A stretch of 5,356 nt of DNA from Chitinispirillaceae bacterium (GTDB taxonomy: Bacteria > Fibrobacterota > Chitinivibrionia > Chitinivibrionales > Chitinispirillaceae). Location of the stretch: the NCBI GenBank assembly GCA_016926315.1, contig JAFGOU010000363.1, forward strand, positions 1 to 5,356. The letters are read 5' to 3'. The notes under the pieces were generated by a model. It saw only the letters and a program-made list of their open reading frames with translations. It did not search any database and was not told the origin of the DNA. A program made the translations under genes and the position numbers. Positions 1 to 5,356 of the stretch are shown here, piece after piece (the first letter of the stretch is position 1; the number at the start of each line of letters is the position of its first letter).

Positions 1-591
1 GCTGACAGCGGTCGGGTACCACAGGAAAATGCTTATTTTACAGGATATTACCTGTCAGAAGCATATGCCCTTTACAGCAATGGTTTTGAGCGTCTGCACA
101 TAGGCGAGAATGCTAATTCTCAGCTGCCTGTTGAATTATTTGCTGGGCATGTCAGAGACGTCCGGAGTTATCAGACCGCAATCACCAATAATGTTGTGTA
201 TAGGGATACCGATCATAAGCAGTCCATGATAAAAAACATCATTGCCGATACTTCCAACAAAAAGGTCTACCTGCTCATCAACGACAAAATGACGGTCCTC
301 AGCTACACCTTTGGCACCCCGAATGGTGTAACGCAGCGTTCACGACCTTTTGCAGCTTCACAGGCACTTGCTGTTCGTCAAATGCCCAACAGCTCCATGC
401 TCACCATTGTCCTGCCATATCGAGCGGCCTCTTCATCAGTCAAAATATTCAACCTTAAAGGCCGCAGGATTCATTTATTTGACAATGTTACTACAGACGC
501 GGTCCTTTGGAATCCGCCGTCAAGGGGATGTTTTTTAGTGGATGCGGTATGTGACGGCAAGCGGTTTGCACGGAGGATTGTTGTCAGGTAA
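1..591 (+). CDS. C-terminal part of a probable secreted/surface protein with a type IX-like sorting tail (5'-partial)
   Basis: The reading frame is open from base 1 to the TAA at 589-591, giving 196 visible residues. The GTG at 196 is internal, so the true start is off the left edge. The first ~120 residues are polar and beta-rich with no motif I recognise. The last ~70 residues (about 125-196) match the layout of a Por/type IX secretion C-terminal sorting domain. A short polar entry containing Pro leads into a beta strand with VKIFNLKGRR (147-156). A Trp follows at 170, then Gly-Cys-Phe-Leu-Val at 176-180, in the place of the usual Gly-Val-Tyr-x-Val. The final strand is ARRIVVR. In known type IX systems this domain directs export across the outer membrane and is cleaved off. 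The function of the main body is unknown. The gene is convergent with the efflux genes and lower in GC (about 47%). I am confident it is coding and moderately confident of the tail; export is inferred. Confidence 0.8.
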   Translation, partial: ADSGRVPQENAYFTGYYLSEAYALYSNGFERLHIGENANSQLPVELFAGHVRDVRSYQTAITNNVVYRDTDHKQSMIKNIIADTSNKKVYLLINDKMTVLSYTFGTPNGVTQRSRPFAASQALAVRQMPNSSMLTIVLPYRAASSSVKIFNLKGRRIHLFDNVTTDAVLWNPPSRGCFLVDAVCDGKRFARRIVVR

Positions 592-651
592 AATCTCTTA
601 CATCCCCAGAAAAAATTATTCCAGATTATGTACAAACTGTAAAACCGACCG

Positions 652-669
652 GGAAAACGGCCCTTTTCC
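652..669. terminator. Weak stem-loop in convergent spacer, possible terminator of the left gene
   Basis: GGAAAA (652-657) can pair with TTTTCC (664-669) around a six-base loop, about 60 bases after the stop of the left gene. The stem is A/T-rich and no T-tract follows it on the plus strand, so it is a poor intrinsic terminator by itself. It may be chance or part of a bidirectional termination region. Confidence 0.2.
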
Positions 670-672
670 GAG

Positions 673-691
673 AAAAACGGGACGTGGCCCG
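673..691 (-). terminator. Intrinsic terminator candidate for the adaptor-permease unit
   Basis: On the minus strand, 22 bases past the permease stop, CGGG pairs with CCCG (plus-strand 688-691 and 678-681) around a six-base loop. Five T residues follow directly (plus-strand A run 673-677). A short all-GC stem followed by a T-tract, right after the last gene of the unit and before the convergent gene, is what a Rho-independent terminator looks like. The stem is only four pairs, so its strength is uncertain. Confidence 0.5.
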
Positions 692-713
692 GTGCGGGAA
701 ATCCTTTGTCCGG

Positions 714-3700
714 TTACAGGGTGTCTATTTTGGGGGCGGCGGGCGTGGTCCTGCCCGACGCGATATAGGTATAGACCGCCGGAACCACATAGAGCGAGAG
801 AAACAGCGAAAACAGTATGCCGCCGATAATGGCGATACCCATGGAGACCCTGCTCCGGGCGCTGGCGCCGATGGCGAGCGCAATGGGAAGCACGCCTAGG
901 GCCACGGTGAGGCTCGTCATGAGGATGGGGCGCAGGCGTGAGGCGGCGGCGTCCACGATCGCTTCGTGCACGCCCATGCCCGCGGTGCGTCGCTGGTTCG
1001 CGAACTCGACGATAAGGATGCCGTTTTTCGCGACCAGGCCGACGAGCATGATCATGCCGATCTGGCTGAATATGTTGAGCGTCTGGTTGAAATACCAGAG
1101 CGACAGGAGCGCGCCGGCGAGCGCGAGCGGTACCGTGGTCATGACCACGAGCGGGCTGCGGAAGCTTTCGAACTGCGCGGCAAGCACCAGGTAGACAAAC
1201 ACAAGTGCGAGCGCGAAAGCGAACAGGACGCTCGACGAGCTTTCGGCAAAATCGCGGCTCGGTCCGGCAAGCGATGTGGAAAACGATTCGTCGAGCACTT
1301 TTTCCCCTATGCGCCGCATCTCTTCGATTCCCTCGCCGAGCGTCCGGTCGGGTGCGGGATTTGCCATGACCGTTGCGCTGACGAACCGGTTGAAACGGAA
1401 TATCTGCGGGGGAGTGCTGGTTTCCTGGAACGATACGAGGTTATCGAGCCGCACGAGTTTACCGGAGCCGCTGGAGACAAACGAAGCCATGATGGCGCCC
1501 GGCTTGTCCCGGTAGGAGCGTTCGAACTGACCGATAATCTGATACTGTTTATTGTTCTCGCGTATAAAGTAGCCATAGCGATTCGCGGAAAGCGAAAGCT
1601 GCAGCGTTTGCGCAAGGTCAAGAGCCGACACCTGCAGGTCGCGCGCCTTGTCGCGGTTGATGTACACGCGCAGCTCCGGCTTGTTGAACTTCATGTTCAC
1701 GTCAACGGCCGAAAAGAGAGGGCTCCGGGTCGTCTCGTCGATAAACTGCGGCAACGCGTCGCGCAGCTTTTCCAGGTTTGGGGCCTGCAGCACGAACTGC
1801 ACCGGCATGGAACGCCTGCCCGGACCGGTTGCGATGGTCTGCTCCTGTATGGCCACCGCGCGCACGCCGACGACCTTTTTGAATTCACGCGAAAGGGCGG
1901 CGGCGATCTCCTGCTGCGAGCGCTTTCGGTCCGACGGGTCGGAGAGAAAAACGCGAATCGACCCGGTGTTGACGACGCCGGCGAATCCGCCGATCATCTG
2001 AATGATGTGCGTGTGCTCCGGAACCAGCGTTCGTATTTGTTCGTAAAGGAGGTCAAGATAGCGGTTCATCTGTTCGTACGAGGTTCCTTCGGGCGCGGTG
2101 ACGGAAATGGCGAGGCCGCTTCGATCCTCCAGTGGCGCGATTTCCGACTTGAGCCGGGGGTATATAAGCGCAATGATACCGACGGCGGCAAGCATGAGGG
2201 GAAAGCCGATCCAGCGCCGTTTCATGACCGCGTCGAGCGATTGACGGTACCGCACGATCATGCCGTGAAAAAACGGCTCGGTCAGGCTGTACAGCGTTTT
2301 CGCATGGGGGGGGTTTCTCCTGAGTATCCGTGTGCAGAGCACGGGCGTGAGGGTGAGCGAAACGAACGACGAAAGCGCGATGGCTCCGGCAAGAACAAGG
2401 CCGAACTCGCGGAACAGGCGGCCGGTCAGTCCCTGCAGAAAAATCACGGGCAGAAGCACGGCCACGATAGAAAGCGTGGTGGCGATGACCGCGAAGAAGA
2501 TCTCCGACGTGCCCTTGTGACCGGCCTCCATGGGCGGAACGCCCTTTTCGATCTTGACGTAAATGTTTTCGAGCACCACGATGGCGTCGTCGACCACGAG
2601 CCCGGTGGCAAGGACGATGGCGAGGAGCGTAAGAATATTGATGGAAAAACCGAATACGTACATGATGAAGAACGCGCCGACAAGGGAAATGGGGATCGCA
2701 AGCATGGGGATGAGCGTCGCGCGCCAGGTGCGGAGGAACGCGAAAATCACCAGCATGACCAGGATGAACGCCACGCCGATGGTCTCGATGACCTCGACAA
2801 TGGAGGCGCGGACGGTTTTTGACTTATCGAAGAGCACTTCGGATGAAATGTCCGGCGGCAGCTCCTTTTTCAGGGACTCGTACCGCGCGTAGAATTGGTC
2901 TGCAATGTCAATGTGGTTGGCGCCTGGTTGCGGAACGACCGCGACATTCACCATGGGAACGCCGTCACGCTTCAGAATCGAACGTTCGTTCTCCGGCCCG
3001 AGCTCGGCCCTGCCGATGTCACGCAACCGTACGATCCGCCCGTCGCCCTGCTTGATGATCAGGTCGTTGAAATCGCGCTCCTCGCGAAGCCCGCTCAGTG
3101 TCCTGATCGACAACTCGGTCTGAAGACCCTCGATGCGGCCCGAAGGCAGCTCGATGTTCTCACGGTCAAGCGCTGCCTTGATATCCTGCGCCGTGACGCC
3201 GGCTGAAGCCATGGTCAGCGGATTGAACCAGAGCCGCATTGCATAACGCTTCTCGCCCCAGATCCGTACTTCGCTCACCTCGGGAATGGTCTGCAGCCGT
3301 TCCTTGACCACGTTGGTCGCGTAATCGGTCAGGTCGAGCGGAGTGCGCGAACCGCTGTTGAGGCTCATGATAATGATGGGCGAAGCGTCGGCATCGGCCT
3401 TGATGACGACCGGCGGATCGGCGTCCCTGGGCAGGTTTCGCATGGCACGCGACACCCGGTCGCGCACGTCGTTAGCCGCCGCTTCGAGGTCGATGTCGAG
3501 ATTGAACTCCACCCTGATCATGCTGCTCCCCTCGGCGCTCGACGACGTGAGGGTCCGGATGCCGGCTATGCCGTTGATTGACGCTTCTAGGGGTTCGGTG
3601 ATCTGCGATTCGATCACGTCCGGGTTCGCGCCTGGATAGCTCGTCCGTACCGTGATGATGGGCGGATCGAGGGCCGGATAGTCGCGCACACCGAGAAACG

Positions 3701-3788
3701 ACGCGCCAATCAACCCCGACAGCACGATCAGGATATTGCAGACCATGGCAAGAACCGGGCGGTTAATGAAGAGAGAGGAGAAACGCAT
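714..3788 (-). CDS. RND efflux permease, HAE-1 (AcrB-like) family, inner-membrane subunit
   Basis: This is a complete 1024-residue permease (AcrB has 1049). It is a proton-driven antiporter that takes substrates from the periplasm or outer leaflet into a tripartite pump. Twelve membrane segments are visible: ~10-29, then ~331-351, 359-380, 382-404, 431-452 and 462-485, then ~526-544, then ~853-872, 877-898, 905-928, 955-975 and 983-1008. Two large periplasmic loops (~30-330 and ~545-852) form the porter and docking domains. The proton relay is intact: Asp400-Asp401 in GLVVDDAIVV, Lys921 in GLVAKNGILIVEF, Arg951 and Thr958 (AcrB D407, D408, K940, R971, T978). These residues mark it as HAE-1, not a metal (HME) pump. 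ATG at 3788 gives the family-typical N-terminus (FINRPVLA) just before segment 1. No Shine-Dalgarno is visible; the start lies one base after the adaptor stop, suggesting translational coupling. Substrates cannot be predicted. An eight-C run falls at codons 493-496. Confidence 0.97.
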   Translation of the reverse strand: MRFSSLFINRPVLAMVCNILIVLSGLIGASFLGVRDYPALDPPIITVRTSYPGANPDVIESQITEPLEASINGIAGIRTLTSSSAEGSSMIRVEFNLDIDLEAAANDVRDRVSRAMRNLPRDADPPVVIKADADASPIIIMSLNSGSRTPLDLTDYATNVVKERLQTIPEVSEVRIWGEKRYAMRLWFNPLTMASAGVTAQDIKAALDRENIELPSGRIEGLQTELSIRTLSGLREERDFNDLIIKQGDGRIVRLRDIGRAELGPENERSILKRDGVPMVNVAVVPQPGANHIDIADQFYARYESLKKELPPDISSEVLFDKSKTVRASIVEVIETIGVAFILVMLVIFAFLRTWRATLIPMLAIPISLVGAFFIMYVFGFSINILTLLAIVLATGLVVDDAIVVLENIYVKIEKGVPPMEAGHKGTSEIFFAVIATTLSIVAVLLPVIFLQGLTGRLFREFGLVLAGAIALSSFVSLTLTPVLCTRILRRNPPHAKTLYSLTEPFFHGMIVRYRQSLDAVMKRRWIGFPLMLAAVGIIALIYPRLKSEIAPLEDRSGLAISVTAPEGTSYEQMNRYLDLLYEQIRTLVPEHTHIIQMIGGFAGVVNTGSIRVFLSDPSDRKRSQQEIAAALSREFKKVVGVRAVAIQEQTIATGPGRRSMPVQFVLQAPNLEKLRDALPQFIDETTRSPLFSAVDVNMKFNKPELRVYINRDKARDLQVSALDLAQTLQLSLSANRYGYFIRENNKQYQIIGQFERSYRDKPGAIMASFVSSGSGKLVRLDNLVSFQETSTPPQIFRFNRFVSATVMANPAPDRTLGEGIEEMRRIGEKVLDESFSTSLAGPSRDFAESSSSVLFAFALALVFVYLVLAAQFESFRSPLVVMTTVPLALAGALLSLWYFNQTLNIFSQIGMIMLVGLVAKNGILIVEFANQRRTAGMGVHEAIVDAAASRLRPILMTSLTVALGVLPIALAIGASARSRVSMGIAIIGGILFSLFLSLYVVPAVYTYIASGRTTPAAPKIDTL
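2306..2313. repeat. Eight-base G/C homopolymer inside the permease gene
   Basis: There are eight consecutive G on the plus strand, read as eight C in the permease (codons Asn-Pro-Pro-His, residues 493-496). They lie in the cytoplasmic loop between membrane segments 6 and 7. A one-base change in length would shift the frame about halfway through the protein. The frame as given is intact. Confidence 0.9.
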
Positions 3789-3789
3789 G

Positions 3790-4899
3790 TCAGCGGCTGC
3801 TACCGGACTTTGTGGTTTCGAGCTTTGTTACGCGCACTGCGCCTCCCGGCCTGACCGAGAGCACCCCGCTTGTAATCACCGTGTCGCCGGCGCGCAACCC
3901 CCCGGTCACCTGGACCAACATTCCGGTACGCTCGCCAACCTCCACGCGGCGCTTGATCCCCTTCCCGTTTTGTACGATAAACAGGTTCTGGCCCTGCATA
4001 TCCGGGACGATCGCCTGGGTCGGCACCAGAAGCGCATGTTCGTCAATGCTCAGCGGAAACCTGACTTCGGCAAACGCACCGGGAAGAAGGTCCCTGCCCG
4101 TTTCGGTGCACCGCGCACGCACCCGAAGCGTGCGCGTTGCCTCGTCGATCGCGCTCTGGCGTGCGTATACCGTTGCCGTGTGCGCGACGTCGGATCCGTG
4201 GACCGTGAACGAGAGCACGGCGCCTTCGGTCACGGCGGCGGCGTACCGCTCGGGAACGGAAAATTCGATCTTGTGGGGCGCGGTCGAAACAAATTCGGCG
4301 ACCGGTGCGCCGATCAGCAGGTAGGCGCCCTCGCTTACCATGCGTAACCCCACGCGGCCGTCGAACGGAGCGCGGATCTCGGTCTTTGCAATAAGCGCTT
4401 TGAGTAACTCAATGTCCGCCGCGCCGGCAGTCAGCTCCTTCTGCGAAATATCGTACTCCTCCTGGCTTATAAGGTTCTTTGCAAGAAGGGCCTTCTGCCG
4501 TTTTTCCCGGTCCTGCGCAAGCTTGAGCGCTGCATGCGCTTTTTCAAGCTGCGCCTGCAGGTCGGCGTCGTTGATCTTTACCAGAAGCACGCCCTTTTTA
4601 ACGTGTGCGCCCTCACGGAGCGACAACGAAACGATTCTGCCAGCGGCCTCGGCCGCAAGTTGCACCCGCTCATTCGCGATGACGCTGCCCGGAACGTTGA
4701 GCTCGCGACGGAACGGCTGCGGCCGCACGACCATTGCCGTGACCGGGGCGGACTGCTGCATCGCCTTGTTGCCGGGGCCGTACGGCGATGCCTCAGCCTC
4801 TTTTTTTCCCATGAGCTTTGGGAGCGCAAGGAGCGCAAGCGCGATTCCGCTGATGGTTATCCAGAGAAAATACGATGGTTTTTTCACGGTAAAATCCAC
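3790..4899 (-). CDS. Periplasmic adaptor (membrane fusion protein) of the RND pump, AcrA/MexE-like
   Basis: This 369-residue adaptor links the permease to an outer-membrane channel. An uncleaved N-terminal membrane anchor spans ~10-29, and no lipobox Cys is present, so it is not a lipoprotein. The lipoyl-like domain is split (~78-112 and ~171-205, with IRAPFDGRVG at 175-184). Between the halves is an alpha-helical hairpin (~113-170). A beta-barrel (~210-285, with LLPGAFAEVRFP) and a membrane-proximal domain (~286-357) follow. The hairpin tip carries Arg134, Leu138 and Ser145, matching the RxxxLxxxxxxS motif known to contact TolC. The start is ambiguous. GTG at 4899 lies eight codons after an in-frame stop. 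A second GTG at 4887 would begin Met-Lys-Lys-Pro, a more typical lead to an anchor, with a GGA seven bases upstream. The only Cys is 264. The stop is one base before the permease ATG, so the two genes are one operon. Confidence 0.96.
   Translation of the reverse strand: MDFTVKKPSYFLWITISGIALALLALPKLMGKKEAEASPYGPGNKAMQQSAPVTAMVVRPQPFRRELNVPGSVIANERVQLAAEAAGRIVSLSLREGAHVKKGVLLVKINDADLQAQLEKAHAALKLAQDREKRQKALLAKNLISQEEYDISQKELTAGAADIELLKALIAKTEIRAPFDGRVGLRMVSEGAYLLIGAPVAEFVSTAPHKIEFSVPERYAAAVTEGAVLSFTVHGSDVAHTATVYARQSAIDEATRTLRVRARCTETGRDLLPGAFAEVRFPLSIDEHALLVPTQAIVPDMQGQNLFIVQNGKGIKRRVEVGERTGMLVQVTGGLRAGDTVITSGVLSVRPGGAVRVTKLETTKSGSSR
4822..4839. repeat. Two perfect tandem copies of a 9-bp unit in the adaptor gene
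   Basis: GAGCGCAAG occurs twice back to back (4822-4830, 4831-4839). On the coding strand this reads CTTGCGCTC twice, adding Leu-Ala-Leu twice within the N-terminal membrane anchor (residues 21-26). The unit is a multiple of three, so gain or loss would lengthen or shorten the anchor by three residues without breaking the frame. Confidence 0.9.
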
Positions 4900-4927
4900 T
4901 TTTTGAATACGGAGAAAATATCATTAG

Positions 4928-4956
4928 AGTCTAACAACCGCCGGCATGTTACACAA
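4928..4956 (-). promoter_or_regulatory. Weak sigma70-like promoter candidate upstream of the adaptor gene
   Basis: In the 105-base spacer between the reductase and the adaptor, the minus strand has TTGTGT (plus 4951-4956), 17 bases, then TAGACT (plus 4928-4933). The start of transcription would lie near 4921, about 22 bases before the adaptor GTG. Both boxes match the consensus only partly. An imperfect dyad (AACA at 4933-4936, GCCGGC at 4940-4945, TGTT at 4947-4950) overlaps the inter-box spacer and could be an operator. If the organism is an FCB member its promoters may not follow this consensus. I saw no clear terminator after the reductase, so read-through is also possible. Confidence 0.25.
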
Positions 4957-5004
4957 AATATACATGGTGTTGGGATAGCAAGGTTCAGAGAGGTTTTGCC
5001 ATAA

Positions 5005-5356
5005 TTACCCGAACAGCCTGATCGCTTTCACTAGGAGGAGCGGTTTTTTCGCAAACGTTCTCATGAACACGCGCAGGTAGTTCATCTTTTCGGGCGGCTC
5101 CTTGGCAAGTGATAAGGCGATGCGGTCAAGGAAGGCGTCGTCTGTGTTCAGAACAAACTCTTTGAGCGCAAAGGAGCGCTCCTGCTGCCTGCCATAGGTC
5201 TTGCGCCACTGGGTTTCGTACCGGCGCAATGCGTCGGGATTGGGCGTACCGTCCGCTGAAAAAGCTTTGGCAGTGCAGGTGCCGGCGAGTTTTCCCGCAT
5301 ACAGCGAATAATGGATGCCTGCTCCGCTGATGCAGTTGACCTGACGAGCGGCGTCA
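5005..5356 (-). CDS. Geranylgeranyl-reductase-family FAD-dependent oxidoreductase, C-terminal part (5'-partial)
   Basis: The frame is open from the right edge to the TAA at 5005-5007, giving 116 residues; the internal TTG at 5229 is not the start. The fragment opens with Asp-Ala-Ala-Arg, the end of the GDAA motif that contacts FAD in this flavoprotein group. Next comes VNCISGAGIHYSLYAGKLAG (6-25), the P-x-x-G-x-G loop and helix typical of geranylgeranyl reductases. An alanine-rich helix and RRYETQWRKTYG (44-55), the family's YE-x-W-x-x-x-x-G signature, follow. About 115 residues after GDAA is what ~400-residue members have, so the C-terminus looks complete. Relatives reduce double bonds in geranylgeranyl chains of archaeal lipids, chlorophyll side chains or menaquinone; which one applies here cannot be told. 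The usual Pro of the loop is Cys at fragment residue 8. The FAD-binding N-terminus lies off the right edge. The gene is on the same strand as the pump, 105 bases upstream of the adaptor. Confidence 0.85.
   Translation of the reverse strand, partial: DAARQVNCISGAGIHYSLYAGKLAGTCTAKAFSADGTPNPDALRRYETQWRKTYGRQQERSFALKEFVLNTDDAFLDRIALSLAKEPPEKMNYLRVFMRTFAKKPLLLVKAIRLFG

Noticed and set aside
542..829. 95-codon plus-strand open frame bridging the convergent spacer
   Set aside because: It overlaps the end of the left gene, the candidate terminator and the end of the permease gene in antisense. It is rich in Arg, Cys and Pro with no family resemblance.
966..2822. 618-codon open frame on the plus strand, antisense to the permease
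   Set aside because: It lies wholly within the permease gene. Its translation is rich in Arg, His, Glu, Gly and Asp, as expected when the opposite strand of a GC-rich hydrophobic membrane protein gene is read. It shows no domain I recognise.
714..3788. Possibility that the permease is a heavy-metal (HME) or SecDF-like RND protein
   Set aside because: The paired Asp in segment 4, the Lys in segment 10 and the AcrB-like porter motifs fit HAE-1. The Asp/Glu pattern of metal pumps is not present, and the length and twelve-segment layout do not fit SecDF.
3736..4347. 203-codon plus-strand open frame antisense to the adaptor, and similar frames at 3812-4324 and 4340-4906
   Set aside because: They overlap a well-supported adaptor gene, have low-complexity compositions, and carry no recognisable motifs.
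4801..4807. Seven-A run in the adaptor (Gly-Lys-Lys, residues 31-33) that fits a slippery heptamer
   Set aside because: Slippage here would end or change the protein just after its anchor. There is no downstream stem-loop I could support, and the long intact frame argues for ordinary translation.
1..5356. tRNA, rRNA, CRISPR array, insertion sequence or riboswitch
   Set aside because: I found no repeat-spacer pattern, transposase, terminal inverted repeats or structured RNA gene. The two spacers are only 122 and 105 bases and are explained by terminator- and promoter-like signals.

Overview
The window is consistent with a bacterium of the FCB superphylum (Fibrobacterota, Bacteroidota and relatives), or another lineage that uses type IX-like C-terminal sorting tails. 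Three observations point this way. The left-hand protein ends in a domain resembling the type IX secretion (Por) tail. The readable gene starts lack a clear Shine-Dalgarno sequence. The right-hand gene is a geranylgeranyl-reductase-family flavoprotein, a family found in archaea, phototrophs and several FCB lineages. The assignment is inference, because no marker gene lies in the window.

Layout, left to right. Positions 1-591 (+) hold the C-terminal 196 residues of a probable secreted or surface protein whose N-terminus lies off the left edge. Positions 592-713 form a convergent spacer with a plausible intrinsic terminator for the leftward genes. Positions 714-3788 (-) encode a complete 1024-residue HAE-1-type RND efflux permease with all its proton-relay residues. 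Positions 3790-4899 (-) encode its 369-residue periplasmic adaptor, whose stop codon lies one base before the permease start. Positions 4900-5004 are a spacer with a weak promoter candidate. Positions 5005-5356 (-) hold the C-terminal 116 residues of a geranylgeranyl-reductase-family protein cut by the right edge.

The adaptor and permease form a two-gene efflux unit transcribed leftward. Together they should make the inner-membrane and periplasmic parts of a tripartite pump. The adaptor carries the hairpin-tip motif used to dock onto TolC-type channels, but no outer-membrane channel gene and no regulator gene is visible, so these must lie elsewhere. The reductase is on the same strand just upstream and could share a transcript; no terminator was seen between them. 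The left gene is convergent with the pump and has clearly lower GC (about 47% by hand count over 590 bases, against roughly 48-72% in single 60-base lines sampled from the pump genes, mostly 60% or more).

Nothing here clearly amounts to an undescribed system. The points most worth a second look are the reductase (Cys replacing the usual Pro in its FAD loop, and its position beside a pump), the sorting-tail protein, the eight-base C tract inside the permease gene, and the adaptor hairpin, which looks exactly one heptad shorter per helix than that of AcrA.
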